Part shown: one piece after another, positions 1-5,829 of the stretch | Layout of the letters: each line of letters starts with the position of its first letter | How positions within the stretch are numbered: the first letter of the stretch is position 1 | Origin: Gammaproteobacteria bacterium UBA5338 | GTDB taxonomy: Bacteria; Pseudomonadota; Gammaproteobacteria; Pseudomonadales; UBA5862 | Direction of reading: 5' to 3' | Assembly (NCBI GenBank): GCA_002408105.1 | Contig: DHQM01000082.1 | Span: 21,105-27,794 of the forward strand | DNA length: 6,690 nucleotides | Translations under genes and position numbers: made by a program | The notes under the pieces: model-generated | Database searches by the model: none | Seen by the model: the letters and a program-made list of their open reading frames with translations, nothing else | What the model was told of the DNA's origin: nothing

Positions 1-1064
1 GAAGCCGGCGTTAAAGCGGCGTCCGCACAGGGGTAGCGCAGGAACTTGTTGTTGTGCTGGGCCTGGGTGCCCGAACCGTTGACGCGCCGGCAGACGTGCA
101 CCTCGCGGTTCGGCGGGATGTTGCCCGCGATGGTCACCTGGGAGGCCAGGGTGGCGCCATTGACCTTGAGGCTGTCCCAACTCGACCACTGGCCACTGTA
201 GATGCTGGCGATCTGGTGGGAGTTGAGGTTCGGCATGCAGGCTTCGGTTTCGCCGTGGATGGTGTCCAGGTTGCCGTCGCCGTCCTTGTCGTGGGCAAGC
301 GTGGTGTAGCCGGCATTGGTGGGGTTGCACACGCTGCTGGAGTCAAACTGGGCCTCCTGCAGGGCATCGCGAAGCTTGGTGGTGACCGGGATGCCAAAGG
401 TCAGCCCGGCGGTCGGGAACACATCCAGCAGGGCCACGTCGTCCGCGGACACATCCGAAAAGCCTGCGGGGGTGTTTACGCCACGAAACTGGCCGGGGTC
501 CACATCGGAGATGCCAAAGTCGGACTCCACCTCTACGTACTTGCTGGGGTCACCGAGGTCATAGTCGCAGGTGACCTCGGTTTGCACCGGGTCGACCTTG
601 CTCAGGGCGCAGCCGCTGGCGTCGATCTTGAGGTACTCGATGGCACCTGCCGGATCGCCCTTGGCGGCAGCGATGAGGGGGCTGACTCCTTGGGCCGAGC
701 CACCTTCGCTGCGCTTGTACAGCAGCAGGTTGTCTTTGGAGAGGCCCGCGAGCGCCGGGTTGCCCACCTTGTTCAGCACGCAGAGGTAGGCGTTCTGGTT
801 CTTGCCGTTGCCGCTGTCCTTGTACTTGTAGGTGGTGGCGCTGGTGTCGCAAATGGCGTCGGCTGCAGGCACGTTGGGGTTGGTGATCAACTCCTCCACG
901 AACGAGCGCGCCGCCGAGGCGCCGGAGAGGTAGACAATGTAGGTGCTCGATTCATCAATGATGGGCAGGCCATTGGCATCCACGCCGATGGCGGCCTGCA
1001 CCTGGGTGCTGAGCGCCGCGGCGGCTACCGCTGCCGAGAGTGCCGGTTTCTTGAAGTTGTGCAT
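1..1064 (-). CDS. Exported PstS-like substrate-binding-fold protein (C-terminus beyond window)
   Basis: The frame is open from an ATG at 1064 to the window edge, giving 354 residues with no stop, so the C-terminus is missing. An AAGGAG ribosome binding site lies 10 nt upstream of the start. Residues 1-24 form a signal peptide (MHNFKK, an alanine-rich core, then VQA before AIGVD), so the product is exported. Three stretches match the layout of phosphate-binding PstS proteins: SGASA at 47-51 (like the GAGAT loop), IYSGQWSSW at 288-296 (like the FLGKIxNW segment) and CRRVNGSGTQ at 325-334 (like RxxGSGT). The mature part contains eight cysteines, suggesting disulfides, and a DKDGDGNLD loop at 259-267 resembling an EF-hand/dockerin calcium site. 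The ligand is unknown. No ABC-transporter permease or ATPase is visible next to it, so the role need not be phosphate uptake; a secreted or surface protein is equally possible. The fold is inferred from motifs; the gene itself is secure. Confidence 0.82.
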   Translation of the reverse strand, partial: MHNFKKPALSAAVAAAALSTQVQAAIGVDANGLPIIDESSTYIVYLSGASAARSFVEELITNPNVPAADAICDTSATTYKYKDSGNGKNQNAYLCVLNKVGNPALAGLSKDNLLLYKRSEGGSAQGVSPLIAAAKGDPAGAIEYLKIDASGCALSKVDPVQTEVTCDYDLGDPSKYVEVESDFGISDVDPGQFRGVNTPAGFSDVSADDVALLDVFPTAGLTFGIPVTTKLRDALQEAQFDSSSVCNPTNAGYTTLAHDKDGDGNLDTIHGETEACMPNLNSHQIASIYSGQWSSWDSLKVNGATLASQVTIAGNIPPNREVHVCRRVNGSGTQAQHNNKFLRYPCADAALTPA

Positions 1065-1074
1065 GGTGGTTGGG

Positions 1075-1080
1075 CTCCTT
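1075..1080 (-). promoter_or_regulatory. Ribosome binding site of the PstS-like gene
   Basis: AAGGAG reads on the minus strand, 10 nt before the ATG at 1064. It supports this start. The mRNA leader just upstream (about 1081-1120) is rich in A and C, with repeated ACCCACCA-type units, and is probably poorly structured. Confidence 0.75.
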
Positions 1081-1376
1081 ATCTGGTTGTGCTCAGTGGT
1101 GGTGGGTATGGTGGGTGTTGCAGATCGATCAATGGGTCTGGATCCATGTCCCGGTGCCGCAACTGCAGTGGGCGCGTGCGCACCGGGCCCCGAGGGGGCG
1201 GCCAGGCGGACGTTGCGCCCCGCTCCCGTGCGGGCCGGGGGTCGAACAGGGCAAAGCACCTGAGTTTCGGTGGGTGCGCGGTTTCTGCGGGCGCCGCCGC
1301 CGGTGCCCCCCATCAACAGGGGGCCAGGTCAAGCCGCTTCACGCACCGATCAAGCTCCGCCGCCCGGAGTGCGGGG

Positions 1377-1410
1377 CCTGCACCGCCCGGTCACAGCCAA
1401 TCGGTGCAGG
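1377..1410 (-). terminator. Possible transcription-end hairpin after the PEP-CTERM gene
   Basis: CCTGCACCG and CGGTGCAGG form a perfect 9-bp stem with a 16-nt loop. It begins 33 nt after the TGA stop of the PEP-CTERM gene. The minus-strand sequence after the stem is C-rich, without a T run, so it is not a canonical intrinsic terminator. It could stabilise the 3' end or act with Rho. Chance occurrence is not excluded. Confidence 0.33.
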
Positions 1411-1443
1411 GCGCTCCGCGCAGTTCCTTCCATCAGGCGTGCA

Positions 1444-2253
1444 TCAGGCGCGGCTGCGGCGTGCGCGAACCGCGATGCCCGCCAGGGCACTGCCGAACAG
1501 CCAAGCCGCCGCCGGCACCGGCACCGGCGCGACCGGGGCGATTTCCAGGCTGTCCTCGGTCAGGAATCCCAGCACGGGCAATGCCTTGCCAAGCGCCAAA
1601 TCAAAGGCGCTCTGGTCGATCTCCCAAAGGTACAGCTCGCCGGTGTCACCAAAGGCAACGTTGGGGTCGGTCTTCCAGTTGGCCCAGGCGCCTTTGGAAC
1701 TTGGCCCCTGGCCCTCGTGCTTGCCGAGTGTGGCTTCTGTGTCTTCAATGCGGTTGCTGAGGTTGGCAGCGTAGTCATTCACCGCGCCGGAATCCCCCGA
1801 ACTGATGTTGAGGGCCTGGACCGAAACCTGGTCAATGATTCCGGCCAGATCATTGAAACTGAAAAGTTCCCAGTCCAGCTTGGGGTTGTTGGGATCCAGC
1901 GAGTGCACCAGGCCCCAGTGGTTGAGGTCCGTGCCGCCGGCAAGTGAGTTGTCTCCGCCAGCAACGACCCAGCTGCTGTTGTCCCGGTCAAAACCGTTGT
2001 TCTTGAACTCCTGCCAATTGGGGTCATTGCTGAGGTCAAAGGACTGCGGGGCAATCGTGTCGTTGATCACCGCGTCGTGCACCCAGAGGCCGAGGTCAAG
2101 GGTGTAGGTTTCCTTTTGGGTGTAGTCGTAGACCGACAGAAACACCTCACCGCCGAGCGGAGAAAAATGTGCGACGGCCGCCTGGCCCTGACCCGCACCG
2201 AGCGCCAAGCCGGCGGCCGCCACCAAGGCGCCCAGTTTGCTGTTGTACCGCAT
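1444..2253 (-). CDS. VPLPA/PEP-CTERM-type exported protein
   Basis: Encodes 269 residues. The frame stays open upstream to 2406, but the ATG at 2253 is chosen because AGGAGGA sits 7 nt before it and a signal peptide starts there (MRYNSKLGALVAAAG..., likely cleavage near GQA/AVA, residues 24-26). The C-terminus has the three-part sorting signal: a proline-rich VPVPA motif at 244-248, a short hydrophobic helix WLFGSALAGIAV at 251-262, and a basic tail RARRSRA. This matches the VPLPA variant of PEP-CTERM, known to be processed by exosortase (EpsH/Xrt family) and associated with exopolysaccharide and surface functions. The mature domain (about 27-240) is acidic and cysteine-free, with conserved-looking NDPNWQEF (76-83) and SSWVVAGGD (93-101) segments of the kind found in other PEP-CTERM proteins. 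Its molecular function is unknown. No exosortase gene is in the window; one must lie elsewhere if the signal is used. Confidence 0.87.
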   Translation of the reverse strand: MRYNSKLGALVAAAGLALGAGQGQAAVAHFSPLGGEVFLSVYDYTQKETYTLDLGLWVHDAVINDTIAPQSFDLSNDPNWQEFKNNGFDRDNSSWVVAGGDNSLAGGTDLNHWGLVHSLDPNNPKLDWELFSFNDLAGIIDQVSVQALNISSGDSGAVNDYAANLSNRIEDTEATLGKHEGQGPSSKGAWANWKTDPNVAFGDTGELYLWEIDQSAFDLALGKALPVLGFLTEDSLEIAPVAPVPVPAAAWLFGSALAGIAVRARRSRA

Positions 2254-2614
2254 GAGAAACTCCTCCTGTTGTGTACTCACCGGCCCGGGGCCTTGCACCC
2301 ACCAGAGACTCCTCTGGGCGGGGCGTAGCCGGTGCGGGCCATTGAAGTCTGTCTGCCAGGTGCGCCTGCAATGGCGCAAGCCTCGCTGGCGGAGCCATTC
2401 TCGCAATGGGTCGGAGCAATGTGGGTGACGGTTGGGTGAAGTTCTCGTGAATTGTCATACGTTGCGCTCGAAGCGCTGGAAATCACGCAGCTTTCGGTCT
2501 ACTACACAGAACCGTCACGGACCCGTTCTAGCATCGATGCAGCCGACTCGGGCCCATCCGGACGGACGCACCAGGCAACCGCATGGGGCGCCCCGGCCCA
2601 GGCGTGGAGGCCAA
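2254..2614. promoter_or_regulatory. Divergent regulatory region between PEP-CTERM and RHH genes
   Basis: A 361-bp gap between two divergently read genes, so it should carry both promoters. Visible structure: TGCGCC/GGCGCA at 2361-2378 (6-bp arms, 6-nt spacer), GCGCT/AGCGC at 2464-2476 (5-bp arms, 3-nt spacer), and a wide 9-bp inverted pair GTGACGGTT (2425-2433) with AACCGTCAC (2510-2518). TTGTCA at 2452-2457 resembles a -35 box on the plus strand, but no -10 box follows at normal spacing. No convincing sigma-54 site was found, although PEP-CTERM genes are sometimes RpoN-controlled. Any of the small repeats could be an operator, for instance for the adjacent RHH protein. That is inference only. 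Confidence 0.45.
2261..2267 (-). promoter_or_regulatory. Strong ribosome binding site of the PEP-CTERM gene
   Basis: AGGAGGA lies on the minus strand 7 nt before the ATG at 2253. It decides the start over upstream in-frame starts reaching 2406, which would put 51 arginine-rich residues in front of the signal peptide. Confidence 0.85.
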
Positions 2615-3079
2615 ATGACTCAAAAGAAGATGGTGTCCTTTCGTTTGGACGAGGACGACCGGGTGCTGGCGAAACGGCTGGCATCGCGGCTGCAGTGCCG
2701 CGAGTCGCAAATCTATCGGCTGGGGTTGTTGCAGCTCGCCCAAGGGCTTGGGCCGCTGCTCACTGACCCCGCGCAACTCGGCGAGGTCATTGACCTATTG
2801 ATCGATCACCGGGCCCTGTTCCGCGACCGGCTGGCGATGAACACTCGCCAGTACTTTCGCATGATCAACCTGATTCCGCTGCGTGGCACGACCAAGTTGA
2901 AATCACAAGACCTGGAGCTATTGCTGCTGCCCGACCACCGCATCGGGCAGGAAATCCAGCGGATGAGTGGAAATGGCAGCACCCAGGCGCCCCTGGAGAG
3001 GCGCCTCAAACAGCACTTTTACGAACGCTACCAGCTGCAGCGTCCAGACTCAGGCAAGGTCCGTCAGAATTTGAACTGA
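2615..3079 (+). CDS. Ribbon-helix-helix DNA-binding protein with unknown C-terminal region
   Basis: Encodes 154 residues. GGAGG lies 4 nt before the ATG at 2615, a somewhat short spacing. In-frame starts back to 2432 would add a low-complexity Arg/Pro/His-rich stretch without a good ribosome binding site. Residues 5-43 fit an RHH domain: a short strand KMVSFRL (5-11), helix A about 12-26 (DEDDRVLAKRLASRL), a turn QCRE, and helix B about 30-43 (ESQIYRLGLLQLAQ). Such domains dimerise and bind operator DNA through the strand, so a transcription regulator is likely. Residues 45-154 are much longer than a minimal Arc/CopG protein. I do not recognise them: they are leucine-rich, probably helical, with a basic end (ERRLKQHFYERY). 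No toxin gene adjoins, which argues against an antitoxin. It is read divergently from the PEP-CTERM gene, and its 3' end overlaps the convergent acyl-CoA dehydrogenase gene by 16 bp. Target unknown. Confidence 0.75.
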   Translation: MTQKKMVSFRLDEDDRVLAKRLASRLQCRESQIYRLGLLQLAQGLGPLLTDPAQLGEVIDLLIDHRALFRDRLAMNTRQYFRMINLIPLRGTTKLKSQDLELLLLPDHRIGQEIQRMSGNGSTQAPLERRLKQHFYERYQLQRPDSGKVRQNLN

Positions 3080-3084
3080 CGGGC
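3059..3084. terminator. Inverted repeat spanning both stop codons of convergent genes
   Basis: CCGTCAG (3061-3067) pairs with CTGACGG (3076-3082) around the 8-nt loop AATTTGAA. A G-T wobble and one further G-C pair extend the stem to 9 bp. The centre coincides with the centre of the 16-bp overlap between the RHH gene and the acyl-CoA dehydrogenase gene, and both TGA stops lie in the stem. A hairpin would form in transcripts from either strand, so it may serve as a bidirectional 3'-end structure. Neither side has a T run, so it is not a textbook intrinsic terminator. Confidence 0.4.
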
Positions 3085-4242
3085 GGCGAGGTCTCGCATG
3101 ATCTCTTCGGACCCGCCACCGATCGCGTTGACCCGCACTTCTCGGTAGATCCGCTCGACTTTATTGCCGCGCATAAACCCCATGCCGCCGAAAATCTGCA
3201 CCGCCTCGCGGGCACAGTATTCCATGGTCTCGGTGGCCTGCACCTTGAGCAAACTCAATTCGGCAACCGGCACCTCGCCCTGGTCCACCTGCCAGGCGGT
3301 GGTCTCAAGAAACCTCTGGGTGGCCAGAATGCGCTTGGCCATCTCGGCCAGTTTGTGACGAATCACCTGGTGGTCGGCCAGGCGTTTGCCAAAGGTCTTG
3401 CGTTCGCGGGCCCAGGCCACGGCCTCATCCATACACACCATGGCGAATGCATTGGCACTCGATGCCAGCCCCAGCCGTTCCGAATTGAAGTTGAGCATGA
3501 TGCCCATGAAACCCTGGTTCTCTTCACCGATGAGGTTTTCGACGGGGACTCGGCAATCGTCAAAATACAGGGTGGCGGTGTCCGAGGCCCACCAGCCCAT
3601 CTTCTTCAGGGAGGTGCGGGTAAACCCTGGTGCGTCGCGTTCAATCAACAGCAACGAAATGCCGCGGCGGCCTTCGCCTCCGGTACGCACCGCCACCGTG
3701 TAGTAGTCGGCCCGCATGCCGCTGGTGATGAAGACCTTGGAGCCGTTGACCACGTAGTGGTCGCCGTCGCGCCGGGCGCTGGTCCGCAGGTTTGCAACGT
3801 CTGACCCTCCGGAGGGCTCGGTGATGGCCAAAGCTGAAATTTTCTCTCCGGCGAGCACTGCCGGAACAACCCGCTCTTTGAGGGCCGGACTTCCAAGGGC
3901 AAGCAGCGGCGGCAGACCGATGCCATGGCTGTTCAGGCTTGCATTGACCCCGCCCGCCCCGTGGCGCGCCAGTTCCATGGAGGTGACGATGTGCCAATAG
4001 GGGTCGGGAGCGGGGGTTCCTCCATACGCCTCTGGATAGCCGAGTTGAAGCAACCCGATCTCCGCAGCTTTTGTATAGAGCGCTCGCGGGAACTCTCCAG
4101 CCTCCTCCCACTCGTCCACATGGGGCGCGATCTCGGCGTCGACGAATTTGCGCAGCACCTGCCGCCACGACTCATGCTCTTCACCATAGAACTGCGAACT
4201 GAGGGGTTGATCAAACCAAGAGTTGAACTCGCCCAGCGCCAT
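3064..4242 (-). CDS. Acyl-CoA dehydrogenase, long-chain/isovaleryl catalytic type
   Basis: Encodes 392 residues, full length for the family, starting at ATG 4242 with AAGGAG 8 nt upstream. It is a cytoplasmic FAD enzyme that oxidises an acyl-CoA to the trans-2-enoyl-CoA and passes electrons to electron-transfer flavoprotein. The N-terminal helical domain (about 1-130) is followed by the first family signature around 137-152 (ITEPSGGSDV), a beta domain to about 235, and the C-terminal helical domain with RKTFGK (281-286) and the second signature QIFGGMGFMRG (349-359). At the medium-chain enzyme's Glu376 position this protein has glycine (AIGGGSEEI, 373-381). Ungapped alignment to the medium-chain enzyme back from RKTFGK places Glu255 (NSERLGLA) at its Thr255, the site of the base in long-chain and isovaleryl-CoA dehydrogenases. 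The exact substrate cannot be read from sequence. It lies 76 bp downstream of glgA and may be co-transcribed or have its own promoter. No other beta-oxidation or leucine-degradation gene is in view. Confidence 0.96.
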   Translation of the reverse strand: MALGEFNSWFDQPLSSQFYGEEHESWRQVLRKFVDAEIAPHVDEWEEAGEFPRALYTKAAEIGLLQLGYPEAYGGTPAPDPYWHIVTSMELARHGAGGVNASLNSHGIGLPPLLALGSPALKERVVPAVLAGEKISALAITEPSGGSDVANLRTSARRDGDHYVVNGSKVFITSGMRADYYTVAVRTGGEGRRGISLLLIERDAPGFTRTSLKKMGWWASDTATLYFDDCRVPVENLIGEENQGFMGIMLNFNSERLGLASSANAFAMVCMDEAVAWARERKTFGKRLADHQVIRHKLAEMAKRILATQRFLETTAWQVDQGEVPVAELSLLKVQATETMEYCAREAVQIFGGMGFMRGNKVERIYREVRVNAIGGGSEEIMRDLAARQFKF

Positions 4243-4250
4243 ACTCGCCT

Positions 4251-4256
4251 CTCCTT
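4251..4256 (-). promoter_or_regulatory. Ribosome binding site of the acyl-CoA dehydrogenase gene
   Basis: AAGGAG on the minus strand, 8 nt before the ATG at 4242. The 76-bp gap back to the glgA stop has no convincing promoter. It contains one small hairpin (CGGGC/GCCCG at 4278-4290 with a 3-nt loop). Confidence 0.75.
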
Positions 4257-4318
4257 AGATGTGATTGGAATGGAAATCGGGCAATGCCCGGTGTTCAGCG
4301 CGCGCACCCAGCGCACAC

Positions 4319-5794
4319 CTAAATTGCATCGACAGGCCCCACCGCTTCTGAGGCCAGGGCGTAGAGGCGCTGGTATACCGGCACGCGGGCATCCCAGGAA
4401 TAGTCAGCCTCCATGCCACAGCGAACCAAGTCCATCCAGCGGGCTCGATCGGAGAACAACAAGAGGGCTCGCCCCACCGCTTCCTGAAGGGCTTCGGCAG
4501 TTGGAGCGTCGAACACGAACCCATTCGCGACGCCCTGCGCTAAATTCTCTGGGGTCGCATCTTGTACAGTGTCTGCCAGACCGCCGGTGCGGCGCACAAC
4601 AGGCGGCGTGCCGTAGGCCAGGCTGTACATTTGATTGAGGCCACAGGGCTCGAATCGCGACGGCATCAAGAACAGGTCAGCTCCCCCTTCGATGCGATGC
4701 GAAAGCTGCTCATCGTAGCCGACCCGAACGGCCAGGCGATCGGGGTACTTACCGGCAAGGTCCCGCAAGGCCGTCTCGTACTGGCTGTCTCCAGCGCCCA
4801 GGACCACCAACTGAGCCCGCTGTTGCATGAGCCAGGGCACCGAGTCGATCACCAGGTCAATGCCCTTTTGCTCAGTCAGCCGCGTCACCATGCCGATGAC
4901 GGGCATGTCCGGGGTAACCGGCAACCCAAACTCGCGCTGCAGTGCGCGCCTGTTGTCGACCTTGCCGGCAAAGTTGCGAACCGAATAGGTGACCGGCAGC
5001 CAGGGATCGCTGCGCGGATCCCAATCGGACCGGTCGATGCCATTGAGGATACCCATAAGGTCATCCGACCGGTGACGCAGCACGCCGTCCAGGCCTCGGC
5101 CATACTCGGGCGTCTTGATTTCTTCAGCGTAGGTCGGGCTCACGGTGGTCAGCTTGTCCGCATAGACCAGGCCAGCCTTTAGAAAGGAAAACCCACCGTG
5201 GTACTCCACCCCGTCGACCGTCCACCAGGACCAGGGCAACGCCAAAGATTCAAAGGTTGCACGGTCATAGGTCCCCTGATAGGCCAGGTTGTGCACCGAA
5301 CACACGAGCGCAGGGCGCCGAGCGTGGGACCGGATCATGGGCGCAGCGAGCCCGGTCTGCCAGTCGTTGAGGTGAACGACCGATGGCGCCCAGTCGAGCG
5401 TTGCGAGGCCGCAGCCAATCACCTCTGCCACCCGGCACAGCACCGCGAAGCGCTGGGGGTTGTCGGGCCAATCCTGGCCTTGGCTGTCGAGATAGAAACC
5501 CGATCGATGGTAGTACTCGGGCAGATCGATGGCGTACACCAAGGGGCCATCCCCGGGTAGGCGACCGACCATCAAACCGACCTCCACCTCAACGGCTTCA
5601 TGCGGGACCGAAAACGTACCCAGGCGCCTCAGCTGATCGAGGCGTTCTGCCACACCCGGATAGGCCGGAGTCAGGATGCGCACATCGTCTCCAGCCTCAA
5701 ACAGGGCGCGGGGCAAGGCCCCGGAAACATCGGCCAGTCCGCCCGTCTTGGACAGGGGATACACTTCACTGGAGACAAACAAGACGCGGTTCAC
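4319..5794 (-). CDS. glgA: Glycogen synthase (ADP-glucose dependent, GT5)
   Basis: Encodes 491 residues; the E. coli enzyme has 477. It transfers glucose from ADP-glucose to the non-reducing end of an alpha-1,4-glucan in the cytoplasm. The start is a GTG at 5794 preceded by AGGAA at 7 nt. It puts the diagnostic KTGGL motif at residues 16-20, as in E. coli (15-19). Residues known to matter in E. coli are all present by alignment: Asp137 = Asp144 (HLNDWQTGL), His161 = His168 (VHNLAYQG), Asn246 = Asn251 (ILNGID), Arg300 and Lys305 = Arg305 and Lys310 (TRLTEQKG), Glu377 and Cys379 = Glu382 and Cys384 (SRFEPCGL). The E. coli HDWHAGL is NDWQTGL here, a variant I believe is common in other bacterial GlgA proteins. 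The two Rossmann-like GT-B halves are complete and no lesion is seen. glgB ends 35 bp upstream on the same strand, so the two are very probably one operon. The glgC gene supplying ADP-glucose is not in the window. Confidence 0.98.
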   Translation of the reverse strand: MNRVLFVSSEVYPLSKTGGLADVSGALPRALFEAGDDVRILTPAYPGVAERLDQLRRLGTFSVPHEAVEVEVGLMVGRLPGDGPLVYAIDLPEYYHRSGFYLDSQGQDWPDNPQRFAVLCRVAEVIGCGLATLDWAPSVVHLNDWQTGLAAPMIRSHARRPALVCSVHNLAYQGTYDRATFESLALPWSWWTVDGVEYHGGFSFLKAGLVYADKLTTVSPTYAEEIKTPEYGRGLDGVLRHRSDDLMGILNGIDRSDWDPRSDPWLPVTYSVRNFAGKVDNRRALQREFGLPVTPDMPVIGMVTRLTEQKGIDLVIDSVPWLMQQRAQLVVLGAGDSQYETALRDLAGKYPDRLAVRVGYDEQLSHRIEGGADLFLMPSRFEPCGLNQMYSLAYGTPPVVRRTGGLADTVQDATPENLAQGVANGFVFDAPTAEALQEAVGRALLLFSDRARWMDLVRCGMEADYSWDARVPVYQRLYALASEAVGPVDAI

Positions 5795-5801
5795 GACATG
5801 G

Positions 5802-5806
5802 TTCCT
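5802..5806 (-). promoter_or_regulatory. Ribosome binding site that supports the GTG start of glgA
   Basis: AGGAA on the minus strand, 7 nt before the GTG at 5794. The open frame continues upstream to 5902, but that extension overlaps the end of glgB and lies before the conserved GlgA N-terminus. The GTG is the best start. Confidence 0.65.
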
Positions 5807-5829
5807 GCAGATTGTTGACAAGCGTTCGG

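Larger units (their letters stand above)
1065..1443. other. 379-bp intergenic region with hairpins, no gene seen
   Basis: This separates the PEP-CTERM gene from the PstS-like gene, both on the minus strand. No open frame here has a credible ribosome binding site or protein-like composition. The part nearest 1444 holds three short GC-rich inverted repeats: 1377-1385 with 1402-1410 (9 bp), 1355-1359 with 1365-1369 (5 bp) and 1305-1310 with 1319-1324 (6 bp). The part nearest 1064 should contain the promoter of the PstS-like gene, but I could not identify convincing -35/-10 or -24/-12 elements. The gap size argues for separate transcription of the two genes. Confidence 0.6.

Noticed and set aside
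1343..1407. 8-bp inverted repeat GCACCGAT/ATCGGTGC with a 49-nt spacer
   Set aside because: Several such matches are expected by chance in a window of this size. It also competes with the better 9-bp stem at 1377-1410.
54..1760. Plus-strand open frame of 568 codons antisense to both exported-protein genes
   Set aside because: It runs opposite two genes with signal peptides, strong ribosome binding sites and recognisable motifs, crosses their intergenic gap, and turns into Arg/Pro/Ser-rich low-complexity sequence. It is a GC-rich shadow frame.
2343..2362. Sigma-54-like TGGCA...TTCA on the minus strand upstream of the PEP-CTERM gene
   Set aside because: The -24 half is good, but the invariant GC of the -12 half is TC here. 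A second GG-N10-GC spacing at about 2294-2307 lacks the rest of the consensus.
2452..2480. TTGTCA as a -35 box for the RHH gene
   Set aside because: No acceptable -10 hexamer lies 16-18 bp downstream, so I do not call a promoter.
2615..3079. RHH protein as an antitoxin of a toxin-antitoxin pair
   Set aside because: No small toxin-like gene lies on either side; its neighbours are a PEP-CTERM gene and an acyl-CoA dehydrogenase gene.
3355..3804. Plus-strand 149-codon frame inside the acyl-CoA dehydrogenase gene
   Set aside because: It is antisense to a gene with clear family signatures, and its composition (Val/Gly/Ala/His-rich) is that of a shadow frame.
4278..4290. Hairpin CGGGC-ATT-GCCCG between glgA and the acyl-CoA dehydrogenase gene
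   Set aside because: Only a 5-bp stem with a 3-nt loop and no T run, too weak to call a terminator.
4562..5182. Plus-strand 206-codon frame inside glgA
   Set aside because: It is antisense to a fully conserved GlgA sequence, with no protein-like motif or ribosome binding site.
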